Positions 9,170 through 17,900 of a DNA stretch of 64,000 nucleotides are shown here, piece by piece. Within the stretch, counting starts at the first letter, position 1. Every line of letters begins with the position of its first letter. The position numbers and the translations under genes were made by a program. Origin of the DNA: Mucilaginibacter galii (GTDB lineage: Bacteria > Bacteroidota > Bacteroidia > Sphingobacteriales > Sphingobacteriaceae); NCBI RefSeq assembly GCF_014635825.1, contig NZ_BMDO01000001.1, positions 372,001 through 436,000 on the forward strand, read 5' to 3'. Below the pieces are notes generated by a model. The model did no database searches and was not told the origin of the DNA. It worked only from the letters and a program-made list of their open reading frames with translations.

Positions 9170-11266
9170 TCAATTATAGAACGTCCAGCTTACGCCGAAC
9201 TTCAATTGCTTTGCGGGCATTGGGTAACGGTTAACCGTGTAGTAGCCGTTGCTTTGCAAGCCTTGGTTGGCATAATCGTACATCAAAAACAGGTTGGTAC
9301 GGAACAGCGTAGCTTTCACATACGGGGTTATCACCGGGTAGGTAAAGAACGAAATATCTGAGCCATTGTAGAACTGGCCTATCCCCACCGCGTAGCTGGG
9401 GTTGGTATAAGCGGTATTGTACCGCGCATTCACGCCTAAGCTTGCGTTCAGCACGTTGAAGAACAGCTTGGTGTAGTAAATATTAAAGTAGTTATAAAAT
9501 TCGGGTGTACGAATGGTAGTTTGGTAATCGGACCGCTGGTATACCAGGTAGTCTTCAATGTGCCATTTGCCAAAAGCTACCTTTTTACCCACGCTAATTT
9601 TAAGCAGGTTTAAAGGTGAATTTAGCTGTGCCGGGGCAGCATCAATACCTCCGGGCGTTTGGGCGGCAAAGTACTGGTAGCCGTTTACCAGAAAGTATTC
9701 GGCCTTGAGATCAAGCTGCAATTTATCATTTATATAGTTGAACGATAAGTTGTTGATCTGCTGCTTGCCTATGCCGGTATTGGTATAAACATAATGGTTA
9801 GAGATCCAGTTTTTGTAAATGAGCGGTGGTTCGTTGTTTTGAATATAAGCGCCTAACACGATGCGGCCTGCTTTTTCGCCACCGGCTAAGTTTAGCTTAG
9901 CATCGTACAGGTAGTCGCCAAAGTTATACCCTTGCACCACCTGCTGAAAATCGCCCTCAAGTCCTACTCTGTCGCTAAAGCGATAGCTGAATTTAGCGTT
10001 CAGCTTAATGTTTTGATACGTTGAACCCTGTACTCGGCGCACCTGGTTACGCAGTCCCGAATTATTAATTACGTCTACCGAGTCGTTTACGTATTGAGTG
10101 TAATGAAAAAAGTCGTGCGTGAGGCCTACATCTAACTTTACTTCGTTCTTTACAAAACTTACCGATTTTCCCCGAAGGTAAAAGCTGTAAGAAAAATCAT
10201 TTCGGACATTGACCACTGCGAGCGAATCTTGCGAGATGTTGGCATTAAAAAAGTAATCGGGGAACACCTTGTTTATATCCTGCTCATTTTGAATGAACCT
10301 GTATTTTTGAACGTTATAAAACAGCGTGTGAGAAATACGCTGTGTGGGCAATATCTTCTGAACATCTTTAGTGGCCGATAAAAGCGTATCTATACGGCCT
10401 ATGTAATAGAACTGCTTTAGATAAAAGCCGTTGTTGCGATAGTTTAAGTAAGAATTATTAAGCCGTACTGCCTCTTGGGAATTATCGAACGACCCTTGCT
10501 GAAAGATATTAGTTTTAGTGATAGAGCCGTTCTCGGGTGCTTTCAGATTATTAAATAAAATGTTAGCGAGTAGGTTATAACGCTTACCTTTTGATTCGTA
10601 CCAGGTGGCAATGCCCGCGTTCAAATGCCCAACGTTTTGCCGCCTGTAAAAACCACGCGAACCGGCGTTATTGAAGATGAAAGTAAAATTCCAGTTGGGC
10701 TTAATATTTTGGGTATGCAGCAGTTTAAATATCTGCTCAGAATTAGAATTACTGAATGCACCACTATAAAACGACAGATTAGTGTAAGCCACCCTGGCCC
10801 GGTAATATAAAACATCCTCGGGCCGTACCATAAACACATCAAGCGCATGCAAACCGGCATCAAACCCAATGGTTTTTGCAGGCTCAAACAACAGTGCTCG
10901 CTGGGGCAAACCTGTATTACCTAAATGGATACGCGGACTGCGCGGCTGCAATAGCGGACTATAATTTTCAAAATTCACCAAACCCGTATCCAGCGGAAAA
11001 ACCTGCGTACTATCTTTCAGCAGCGCTTCGTTGGTCACTTTAATGAACTTAGAGGTATAAATAATGGAATCCTGCTTATTCTCCTGGCGTTTGCGTACGC
11101 TATCTATCGATTGCGATGCACCGCTCCTGCCGCTACGTGTAGTAGTATCGTTGGTGGTGGTGGTTCCGGGCGGCGCTACACGACGCAAAGGTACTTGGGC
11201 AAACGCAGTTTGTACCAATACGGTAAGCAGTAATGTAACCAGTATATATTTTAGCTTATCCAGCAT
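9170..11266 (-). CDS. Putative large outer-membrane porin (Porin_10-like)
   Basis: A 698-residue protein with a signal peptide (hydrophobic segment, likely cut after TAFAQ at residue 24) and a proline/Thr/Ser-rich N-terminal linker. A long series of alternating amphipathic beta strands rich in Y, F and N follows, ending in an aromatic strand (WTFYN). The architecture matches the Bacteroidota 'putative porin' family. It is monocistronic on the minus strand, 120 bases from the PNP gene start side. Solute specificity cannot be inferred. Confidence 0.75.
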   Translation of the reverse strand: MLDKLKYILVTLLLTVLVQTAFAQVPLRRVAPPGTTTTNDTTTRSGRSGASQSIDSVRKRQENKQDSIIYTSKFIKVTNEALLKDSTQVFPLDTGLVNFENYSPLLQPRSPRIHLGNTGLPQRALLFEPAKTIGFDAGLHALDVFMVRPEDVLYYRARVAYTNLSFYSGAFSNSNSEQIFKLLHTQNIKPNWNFTFIFNNAGSRGFYRRQNVGHLNAGIATWYESKGKRYNLLANILFNNLKAPENGSITKTNIFQQGSFDNSQEAVRLNNSYLNYRNNGFYLKQFYYIGRIDTLLSATKDVQKILPTQRISHTLFYNVQKYRFIQNEQDINKVFPDYFFNANISQDSLAVVNVRNDFSYSFYLRGKSVSFVKNEVKLDVGLTHDFFHYTQYVNDSVDVINNSGLRNQVRRVQGSTYQNIKLNAKFSYRFSDRVGLEGDFQQVVQGYNFGDYLYDAKLNLAGGEKAGRIVLGAYIQNNEPPLIYKNWISNHYVYTNTGIGKQQINNLSFNYINDKLQLDLKAEYFLVNGYQYFAAQTPGGIDAAPAQLNSPLNLLKISVGKKVAFGKWHIEDYLVYQRSDYQTTIRTPEFYNYFNIYYTKLFFNVLNASLGVNARYNTAYTNPSYAVGIGQFYNGSDISFFTYPVITPYVKATLFRTNLFLMYDYANQGLQSNGYYTVNRYPMPAKQLKFGVSWTFYN

Positions 11267-11386
11267 TTAATCAGTTGGTCGGGAATTTTATTTATAATAA
11301 ACTTGCCAGTGTAAACTTACCTGAGACTTGTAAAAGCGACAAATGCTTTGATATGCTCAGCACAATTGCTCATATTTTAACGATGC

Positions 11387-12202
11387 TTACAATCCTGCAA
11401 TCAGTTCTTTCATAATATGCGTAAGATCGGGTTCGGCCGTGCGGGCTATTTCAATGATCTCTTCAATACCTACCGGTTTCAACGTATCGGGGAAACCTTC
11501 ATCAGTTAAAACGGAGATAGCAAAAACCGTTAAACCCATGTGATTAGCCACAATTACCTCAGGTGCTGTACTCATACCCACCGCATCGCCGCCTATTATA
11601 CGCAAATAGCGGTATTCGGCACGTGTTTCGAGGTTTGGGCCGCTAACCGCTACATAAACTCCCTTATGGCAGGTTATATTGTTAGCCGCAGCAATTTGTA
11701 ATGCTTTTTCAGATAAGGTACGGTCATAAGGCTCGCTCATATCCGGAAAACGAGGACCTAGTTCGTCAATATTGCTCCCTACCAATGGGTTGGCAGGCTG
11801 CAAGTTAATATGATCATCAATCACCATGAGATCACCTTTTTTGAAGGCGGGGTTCAAAGCGCCGCTGGCGTTTGATACGAATAGCGTTTTGATGCCCAGC
11901 AATTTCATTACCCTTACCGGGAAAGTAATTTGCTGCATGCTATACCCTTCATAATAGTGCAGGCGCCCTTGCATGGCCACTACTTTTTTACCGGCCAGGG
12001 TACCAAATATCAACCTGCCCGAATGAAACTCCAGCGTTGAAATAGGAAAATCGGGGATATTGGAATATGGCAGTTGCTTTTCTATTTCTATCTCTCTAAC
12101 CAGGCCGCCAAGGCCTGTGCCTAAAATAATGCCGGCTTCTGGTTCAAAGTCGCCTATGCGGTTTTTAATCCAGGCGGCTGTGCGTTGTATACTGTTTAAC
12201 AT
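11387..12202 (-). CDS. punA: Purine nucleoside phosphorylase (trimeric PNP/XapA family)
   Basis: A 271-residue protein with the phosphate-binding GTGLGGL loop at about residues 28-34, GRLHYYEGY, SNASGALNP and the purine-site region VAVSGPNLETRAEYR. These are hallmarks of the low-molecular-mass trimeric PNP family, which converts purine (deoxy)nucleosides and phosphate to free base and (deoxy)ribose-1-phosphate for salvage. Its start overlaps the 3' end of lpxK by 38 bases, so the two are translationally coupled. The exact nucleoside preference is not evident. The symbol is given by family. Confidence 0.9.
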   Translation of the reverse strand: MLNSIQRTAAWIKNRIGDFEPEAGIILGTGLGGLVREIEIEKQLPYSNIPDFPISTLEFHSGRLIFGTLAGKKVVAMQGRLHYYEGYSMQQITFPVRVMKLLGIKTLFVSNASGALNPAFKKGDLMVIDDHINLQPANPLVGSNIDELGPRFPDMSEPYDRTLSEKALQIAAANNITCHKGVYVAVSGPNLETRAEYRYLRIIGGDAVGMSTAPEVIVANHMGLTVFAISVLTDEGFPDTLKPVGIEEIIEIARTAEPDLTHIMKELIAGL

Positions 12203-13229
12203 ATTGGTGTATTAATTCGTTAAATTGTTGCCCGTCATTATTCACAAAGCTTAAACCAATAGGTAAAACCCAAACCGGCAAAGCGTTAACATGAGGCAGC
12301 AATACAGGTGTTTTTAAGCGCTGGGCATCTTTTTCGGTAGTAATTATTACCTTTTTAGATGCCTTGCAATTGTTAAAATCCGTTGCAAGTTTAGCAATAT
12401 TTTTCAAGCTAAATTGGTGATGATCGGGATAATTATGATGTATAACGTTGGAGTTATGCTGTTTAATATATTGCAGTAAAGGTTGTGCATTGGCAATACC
12501 AGTTAACACAAACACGGTAGTATCTGCACCGGGCATTGGCCCAACTAATTCGCCTGCCATATTTTGCAAAGGCAAATATTGAATTGCTGTAAAAAACACC
12601 GGCTGATAGGTTAAGGGCTTCAACTGCTCAGTGGCCCGCTGTTGCTGCTGGGCGCTTAACTCTTGAGGGCACTTTGTCACCACCAGTATATCGGCCCGGT
12701 AACGGCCGCTAAATGGCTCGCGCAGGTTACCTGCAGGCAAAAGTAAATGTGGTTCGTGCAGGCGGTTATAATCAAAGAGCAAAACACTTAAACCAGGGCT
12801 TACCGCGCGGTGCTGGTATGCATCATCTAAAATAACAACATCATGCTGCGGCAAGAGCTGTGTAATCCCGTCTACTCGTTTTTCGCAAACTGCTACCGTA
12901 GTATCCGGAAACTTTTGGTGGAATTGTGCCGGTTCATCGCCTATATGAGTGGCGGTTGTGGTGTCATCTGCCTTTAAAAAGCCTTTAGTTTTGCGGCCGT
13001 AGCCACGGCTTAAGGTAGCAAGTTTATGATCATTTTTTAACAGGCGTATGAGATACTCGGTCATGGGGCTTTTGCCGGCACCCCCCACATCAAGGTTGCC
13101 TACGGCAATAACAGGTAAATCAAATTTGCGACTGGCAAACAACCCGGCATCATAAAACCAGTTACGCATCATAACCACCAAGCCATATAGCAACGAAAAC
13201 GGGAAAAGCAACCAGCGCAAATATTTCAT
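12165..13229 (-). CDS. lpxK: Tetraacyldisaccharide 4'-kinase LpxK
   Basis: A 354-residue inner-membrane-associated P-loop kinase that phosphorylates the 4' position of the lipid A precursor, giving lipid IVA. The N-terminal ~25 residues are a hydrophobic anchor. The Walker A-type loop GNLDVGGAGKSP is at residues 44-55, followed by SRGYGRK, VILDDAYQHR (Walker B-like) and VTKCP, all typical of LpxK. It is upstream of and overlapping PNP, a pairing common in Bacteroidota. TATCTTTA about 15-20 bases before the ATG is close to the -7 consensus. Confidence 0.95.
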   Translation of the reverse strand: MKYLRWLLFPFSLLYGLVVMMRNWFYDAGLFASRKFDLPVIAVGNLDVGGAGKSPMTEYLIRLLKNDHKLATLSRGYGRKTKGFLKADDTTTATHIGDEPAQFHQKFPDTTVAVCEKRVDGITQLLPQHDVVILDDAYQHRAVSPGLSVLLFDYNRLHEPHLLLPAGNLREPFSGRYRADILVVTKCPQELSAQQQQRATEQLKPLTYQPVFFTAIQYLPLQNMAGELVGPMPGADTTVFVLTGIANAQPLLQYIKQHNSNVIHHNYPDHHQFSLKNIAKLATDFNNCKASKKVIITTEKDAQRLKTPVLLPHVNALPVWVLPIGLSFVNNDGQQFNELIHQYVKQYTTHSRLD

Positions 13230-13558
13230 ATATCAACAGGTAAAGATACAAAAAGCTGATTATGCCGGGTTGATGCTATTAAACGGTAGATGATGTGATT
13301 TTTCGGTAAGCGGACAGAATTAAAAGCTGAGTTCGCTTCGGGCTTTTATAGCGTTGCGGCGATTTTCCATAAATTATCATACTGGTCAAAATAAAAGGTA
13401 TTTCAATAGTTCTTGATACCCTAAAGTGGTTAAAAACTTTCCCATAAAATATATAACACAATTGTTATACAAAACGCAGCCAATAACCGTACAGTACATC
13501 ACAGTTTAGTGCAGAGTTTTCCATTATTTTTAGCCACCAATTTTAACCTGTATTAACC
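13230..13558. other. Divergent intergenic region between lpxK and the PL11 lyase
   Basis: About 330 AT-rich bases with no convincing coding frame. It must hold the promoters of both flanking genes. A weak AAAAGC-type hairpin lies near 13322-13346 and an AATTGTTATACAA-like element near 13460. Nothing else is supported. Confidence 0.5.
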
Positions 13559-15463
13559 ATGAAAAAAAAATTCAATGTACTGATGGCAGCTTTGTTGCTG
13601 GGGTGCATCAGCACGGCGGCCAACGCTCAAAAAATGATGGAAAAGCTTGGCCGGGGTGTAGTGGCCATAAACCAGGGCGGTGGCAAAGTATATATAGGCT
13701 GGCGCCTGCTGGGCACCGATGCCGATGAACTGGCGTTTAATCTCTACCGTAAATCGGGCAGTAAAGAAGCCGTTAAGCTCAATGCAAAACCCCTTACTGC
13801 CACCACCAACTATATTGACGAAAAGGTGGATAGCACCCTTAGCCAAAGCTACTTTGTTAGAGAAGTGCTTAACGGCAAAGAAGGCGAAGCCAGCGCACCC
13901 TTTACCCTGGCTGCCAATAATACCGCTAAACCCTACCTGTCCGTTCCATTGCAAACCCCGGAGGGCTATCACCCCAATGATGGTTCTGTGGCCGATTTGG
14001 ATGGCGACGGTGAATACGAAATTGTGATACACCAGGTAGGCCGCGGGCGCGATAATTCGCAGCCCGGCATCACTACCGAACCTGTACTCGAAGCTTACAA
14101 AATGAACGGCACCCTGCTATGGCGCATTAACCTGGGCCGCAACATACGCGAGGGCGCCCACTATACCCAATTTATGGTATACGATTTTGATGGCGACGGC
14201 AAGGCCGAGGTTGCCTGCAAAACCGCAGATGGCACTATAGACGGCAAAGGCAAAGTAATAGGCGACTCTACCAAAGACTGGCGCAACAGTGCCGGCCACA
14301 TCCTTCACGGACCGGAGTATTTGACCGTTTTTAACGGACTAACCGGTGCCGAAATTAACACCGTAAACTACGCGCCCACCCTACACCCCGAAACCCTGGA
14401 GCCCACCACCGACCAAATTAAAGCCGTTTGGGGCGATGGTTACGGCAACCGCGGCATGCGCTTTTTAGCCGCTGTGGCTTACCTTGATGGTAAACATCCG
14501 AGCTTAATTATGTGCCGGGGCTACTATACACGCAATGTTATTGTAGCCTGGGATCTGGAGAAAGGCAAGCTGAAACAACGCTGGCTGTTTGACAGTGATG
14601 CCAGCCCCGAAAACCGCCCTTACCGCGGACAGGGCAATCACAACCTCACCATTACCGATGTAGACGGCGATGGCAAAGACGAGATCACTTACGGCGCCAT
14701 GGCGCTTGACGATAACGGCAAGGGTTTATACACCACCGGTATTGGCCACGCCGATGCCCTGCATGTATCGGACCTTGACCCAGACCGACCGGGTCTGGAG
14801 GTTTTCGATATACAGGAACGCTTTGGCGATGCGGGTGCCAACTTTCGTGATGCACGCACGGGCGAAGTGATCTGGAAAAAAGCATCCGTTAAGGCGGGCG
14901 ACGATGGCGAAGGACCAGGCCGTGGCTTATCATTAGACGTTGACCCGCGCTATCGGGGGTTTGAATCGTGGGTGGCCGGAGCTGGTATTACGGGCATGTT
15001 CGATGTAAAGGGTAACAAGATCTCGGAGCGCAGCCCATCAGTTAACTTCGGTATTTTTTGGGACGATGATATGCTGAGCGAACTGCTGGACGGCACCCGC
15101 ATTACCAAGTGGGATTACCAAAATAGCAAGGCCGATATGCTGCTGAATGCCGCCCAGTACGATTGCGTAAGCAACAACGGCACCAAGCAAAACCCGGTTT
15201 TAAGCGGCGATATACTGGGTGATTGGCGCGAAGAAGCCATTTACGCCACCCGCGACGGAAAGGAACTCCGCATCTTCACCACCACCATACCGGCCAAAAA
15301 CCGCCTGTACACGTTCATGCACGACCCGCAATACCGCGTAAGCATTGCCTGGCAAAACGTTGCTTACAACCAGCCGCCGCATACCAGTTTTTACATAGGT
15401 CAGGATATGAAAACACCACCCAAACCTAACATTGTAATTGTTGGCGAGAAGGCTAAGAAGTAG
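13559..15463 (+). CDS. Secreted rhamnogalacturonan lyase (PL11 family)
   Basis: A 634-residue protein with a signal peptide ending ANAQ (residue ~24). It is an FG-GAP-like beta-propeller built from blades containing calcium-binding DxDGDG motifs (DLDGDGEYE, DFDGDGKAE, DVDGDGKDE), with the conserved KAVWGDGYGNRG segment and a C-terminal TSFYIGQDM. This matches polysaccharide lyase family 11 (YesW/YesX-type), which cleaves the rhamnogalacturonan I backbone of pectin by beta-elimination. No SusC/SusD genes or other pectinases flank it, so it is not in an obvious polysaccharide utilization locus. Endo versus exo action cannot be decided here. Confidence 0.9.
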   Translation: MKKKFNVLMAALLLGCISTAANAQKMMEKLGRGVVAINQGGGKVYIGWRLLGTDADELAFNLYRKSGSKEAVKLNAKPLTATTNYIDEKVDSTLSQSYFVREVLNGKEGEASAPFTLAANNTAKPYLSVPLQTPEGYHPNDGSVADLDGDGEYEIVIHQVGRGRDNSQPGITTEPVLEAYKMNGTLLWRINLGRNIREGAHYTQFMVYDFDGDGKAEVACKTADGTIDGKGKVIGDSTKDWRNSAGHILHGPEYLTVFNGLTGAEINTVNYAPTLHPETLEPTTDQIKAVWGDGYGNRGMRFLAAVAYLDGKHPSLIMCRGYYTRNVIVAWDLEKGKLKQRWLFDSDASPENRPYRGQGNHNLTITDVDGDGKDEITYGAMALDDNGKGLYTTGIGHADALHVSDLDPDRPGLEVFDIQERFGDAGANFRDARTGEVIWKKASVKAGDDGEGPGRGLSLDVDPRYRGFESWVAGAGITGMFDVKGNKISERSPSVNFGIFWDDDMLSELLDGTRITKWDYQNSKADMLLNAAQYDCVSNNGTKQNPVLSGDILGDWREEAIYATRDGKELRIFTTTIPAKNRLYTFMHDPQYRVSIAWQNVAYNQPPHTSFYIGQDMKTPPKPNIVIVGEKAKK

Positions 15464-15497
15464 CATAGTTACACGCTACCCTAATGCTTGATGAATT

Positions 15498-15561
15498 TGT
15501 CAGTCTGAACTTGTCGAAGACCTGTACGCGTTGCTAGGTCTTAGACAAGCTCAGACTGACA
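15498..15561. repeat. Dispersed palindrome, TGTCAGTCTGA family (copy A1)
   Basis: A 64-bp inverted repeat. The outer arm TGTCAGTCTGAACTTGTC pairs with GACAAGCTCAGACTGACA around a short centre containing TACGC. Further copies lie at 16466-16528 and 55925-55988. Confidence 0.85.
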
Positions 15562-15596
15562 CTTGGATTAATAGCAACTTAACGGTTGCTTACTCC

Positions 15597-15703
15597 CGTC
15601 ATGCCGAACCTATTTCGGCACCCCACTTGCCAGGTAATGAACGTTGCGCGCAAATCTGTACACACCTGCATAATGGGATGCCGAAACAAGTTCGGCATGA
15701 TGG
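15597..15703. repeat. Dispersed palindrome, GTCATGCCGAAC family (B)
   Basis: Arms of about 27 bases, starting GTCATGCCGAACC and ending GGTTCGGCATGAT-like (15690-15703), are mutually complementary with few mismatches. Each arm itself contains a short CCGAA/TTCGG hairpin. A ~55-base centre separates them. Only one copy is in the window. Confidence 0.75.
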
Positions 15704-15794
15704 TTTATTATTACACTATCTGCTACTTTCTCAAACAAATCTTCTATGCGGCACTTGTATAAGCATAAATTAGCTTAACAGCTAACCCCTATAT

Positions 15795-16175
15795 ATGACC
15801 ATACAAAACAAGTTAGAAAGCGCCGCCAGCGGTTTAATGATGATGAGCGAATCGGACTATCCCTTCGAGTACGTTAACACTAACGAGCGCCAGTTAACCA
15901 CCGCACTGGCACTTAAACTCGCGCAAAAGCCGGAGGGCACAACCGTTGAGCAAACCACTATTGAACACCTGCTGCGGAACCTGATAGACCCCACCTCAGG
16001 CTCCGTCAACATAGCCACCGCACAACGCTTTCAACAGTTAATGGCTGCCTTGAAACAGGAACTCACCAACCTCACCGTTTACCGTGTGGGCGATGTGCAG
16101 GTACAAGTGTTTATTTTAGGCCTTACGGCCGATGGCACCGTGGGCGGTATGCGCACCATGCTTATTGAAACCTAA
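15795..16175 (+). CDS. NuiA-like nuclease A inhibitor family protein
   Basis: A 126-residue acidic protein. The N-terminal motif MSESDYPFE (residues 17-25) and the C-terminal pattern VYRVGDVQVQVFILG...GG(M)RT...IET match the cyanobacterial inhibitor NuiA, which binds and blocks the sugar-nonspecific DNA/RNA endonuclease NucA. Length and end-to-end layout agree with that family. No nuclease gene is adjacent, so the target, if any, lies elsewhere. Many family members are unstudied, so inhibition is inferred from family alone. It is flanked by palindromic repeats. Confidence 0.75.
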   Translation: MTIQNKLESAASGLMMMSESDYPFEYVNTNERQLTTALALKLAQKPEGTTVEQTTIEHLLRNLIDPTSGSVNIATAQRFQQLMAALKQELTNLTVYRVGDVQVQVFILGLTADGTVGGMRTMLIET

Positions 16176-16195
16176 ACCGCTGCACTTTTTGGTTC

Positions 16196-16420
16196 ATGAC
16201 GCCGTATAAAAATCTCAGTACTGATTCGGGAGTTACGGCCTACGAAATTAAGGTCGATAGCATTGTTGTGGAATTTAAAAGTGGCGATAAATACTTGTAC
16301 AGTTATGATACACCTGGCAAGGACGCTGTAGAGGCCATAAAAATTTTGGCTACTAAAGGCGTTGGACTAAGCACCTATATTAGTAAAGATATTAAGGGAA
16401 GGTATGCGGCCAAGTTGTAA
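16196..16420 (+). CDS. Small KTSC-like protein
   Basis: A 74-residue protein starting 20 bases after the NuiA-like gene, probably in the same transcript. The strand pattern IVVEFKSGDKYLYSY and the end SKDIKGRYAAKL resemble KTSC domains, small beta-rich modules of unknown role often attached to nucleases or found alone. The assignment is by pattern only; it could be an unrelated small conserved protein. Codon use is like the neighbours, which supports it being real. Confidence 0.55.
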   Translation: MTPYKNLSTDSGVTAYEIKVDSIVVEFKSGDKYLYSYDTPGKDAVEAIKILATKGVGLSTYISKDIKGRYAAKL

Positions 16421-16465
16421 GCTGTGTTGTGGAGTGCTGTTTTTAGTATGGCACATTAATCTACT

Positions 16466-16528
16466 TGTCAGTCTGAGCTTGTCGAAGACTTGTACGCTTT
16501 ACTATGTCTTCGACAAGCTCAGACTGAC
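16466..16528. repeat. Dispersed palindrome, TGTCAGTCTGA family (copy A2)
   Basis: A 63-bp near-perfect inverted repeat with arms TGTCAGTCTGAGCTTGTCGA and TCGACAAGCTCAGACTGAC. It is nearly identical to copies A1 and A3. It sits between the KTSC-like gene and the DUF4256 gene. Confidence 0.9.
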
Positions 16529-16621
16529 GCCTTTACCCTTAGCAGATTTTAAACTTGAAATGACACCAAAGTTTTATACTTTAGGCTTGTTTAAAACCTT
16601 CATAACCGTAGCCTCTACAAC

Positions 16622-17185
16622 ATGACTAACCAACCTAAAAACCTATCACCCGAGCAGCGCGAAGAACTGCTTACCACCCTGCAAACCCGTTTTCAAAAAC
16701 ACATGAACCGCCACGAGGGTGTGGATTGGGCTAAACTTAAAGCTAAACTGGAAACCAGCACGGATAAACTGTGGTCGCTCTATGAAATGGAACGCACCGG
16801 CGGCGAGCCGGATGTGATAGCTTACGATGCTACTAATGAATACCTGTTTTACGACTGCGTAGCCGAAAGCCCTAAAGGCCGCCGCAGCGTATGCTACGAC
16901 CGCAAAGCCTGGGAAAGCCGCAAAGAATTTAAGCCCGAGAATACCGCCATGGATATGGCCACCGACATCGGCATCGAACTTTTAACCGAAGAACAATACC
17001 GCCACCTGCAAACGCTCGGCAGCTTTGACCTCAAAACCTCCAGTTGGATACAAACCCCCGAAGCTATCCGTAAACTGGGCGGCGCAGTGTTTTGTGACAG
17101 GCGGTATAATACAGTTTTCTTGTATCATAACGGTGCAGAATCTTATTATGCGGCGAGGGGGTTTAGGGGGGTGTTAAGGGTGTGA
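16622..17185 (+). CDS. DUF4256 family protein
   Basis: A 187-residue soluble protein. The regions W(A)KLKAKLE, MERTGGEPDV, YLFYDCVAESP and GRRSVCYDR, plus the end SYYAARGFRGVLRV, match the DUF4256 family found widely in bacteria. The function is unknown. No signal peptide or membrane span is seen. It appears to be a single-gene unit following a palindromic repeat. Confidence 0.8.
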   Translation: MTNQPKNLSPEQREELLTTLQTRFQKHMNRHEGVDWAKLKAKLETSTDKLWSLYEMERTGGEPDVIAYDATNEYLFYDCVAESPKGRRSVCYDRKAWESRKEFKPENTAMDMATDIGIELLTEEQYRHLQTLGSFDLKTSSWIQTPEAIRKLGGAVFCDRRYNTVFLYHNGAESYYAARGFRGVLRV

Positions 17186-17198
17186 TTTAGTACGCTTT

Positions 17199-17300
17199 GT
17201 GCTGCCGCGGGTTTAGCGCAGCGAAACCCGTGGTTGATGATGGCTGAAGATTATAATCTTTAGCATGGTTACCACAAGTCATGAACTTGTGGTAGCGCGG
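17199..17300. repeat. Pair of hairpins downstream of the DUF4256 gene
   Basis: CGCGGGTTT (from 17206) pairs with AAACCCGTG, and TACCACAAGT pairs with ACTTGTGGTA around CATGA (about 17269-17295). GCGCGGGTAAC follows the second hairpin. The pair lies between DUF4256 and the AT-rich orphan gene. Neither has the T-run of a terminator. Confidence 0.6.
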
Positions 17301-17312
17301 GTAACATCAGCC

Positions 17313-17340
17313 TTGACAATTTGTATTGTAAAATTAAATA
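17313..17340 (+). promoter_or_regulatory. Possible sigma70-like promoter of the AT-rich orphan gene
   Basis: TTGACA (17313-17318) is followed 16 bases later by TAAATA (17335-17340), 15 bases before the ATG at 17355. This is the classic -35/-10 form, unlike the TAnnTTTG elements elsewhere in the window. The AT-rich surroundings make chance matches likely. Confidence 0.35.
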
Positions 17341-17354
17341 TATAAACCAAATTT

Positions 17355-17876
17355 ATGGAAATAGAAATCGTTAAGTATCTTGGTAAAGACCAACCTGAAG
17401 ATCGTAAGTTATATGAAATTTTAACTTATAAGCCAATAGCTCACCCAAATAGCCTTTTATTAGTTGGCGACGATAAAATGCACAATGAAGATGCAAGCAC
17501 AAATGAATACCATGAGATTTTCAAAGTGCAGTTTATTGCTTCTTGCAAAACTACTTTCAATGAAAAAAAGAACTTATTATTTGCTTTTTATGTCGGCGAG
17601 TTTGGCGAACTCATTCCGCACTTATTAAGTTCTCTGACTGGTAGCTATTATTTGGGCGGAAAGTCATTCACCTTAATAGATTATAAATCTTACGCCTCTA
17701 TATGTGAATTGACGGGGGAAGACAAACTTTCATTCTCTGAATACTTTAAAGAAATAAAGTCTGGTTCGTTAGGTACAAATACTTTATTAAATATTGATGA
17801 TACACTACTTAATAAAGATCAACAAAATGAATTTTATGCGTCACAAGAGCATATTTCATCAAAGGCTACTACTTAG
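17355..17876 (+). CDS. Unrecognised AT-rich protein (orphan)
   Basis: A 173-residue protein that I do not recognise. It is markedly more AT-rich than its neighbours, with many AAA, TTA and ATT codons, and has no signal peptide or clear membrane span. The middle contains a hydrophobic strand-turn region (LLFAFYVGEFGELIPHLL) with a glycine/tyrosine-rich stretch after it. It is bracketed by hairpin clusters on both sides and may use a sigma70-like promoter, which together suggest recent acquisition. Its limited complexity and lack of recognisable motifs leave the function open. Confidence 0.6.
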   Translation: MEIEIVKYLGKDQPEDRKLYEILTYKPIAHPNSLLLVGDDKMHNEDASTNEYHEIFKVQFIASCKTTFNEKKNLLFAFYVGEFGELIPHLLSSLTGSYYLGGKSFTLIDYKSYASICELTGEDKLSFSEYFKEIKSGSLGTNTLLNIDDTLLNKDQQNEFYASQEHISSKATT

Positions 17877-17900
17877 CCATAGCAAGTTAGAGAATGTCCG

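Noticed and set aside
9086..9361. Plus-strand reading frame of 91 codons
   Set aside because: Most of it is antisense to the porin gene, and it has no recognisable domain.
15498..15703. Insertion-sequence remnants
   Set aside because: The palindromes have no transposase fragments or target-site duplications that I can see.
16404..16625. 73-codon reading frame after the KTSC-like gene
   Set aside because: It is largely made of the palindromic repeat at 16466-16528 and overlaps both neighbours.
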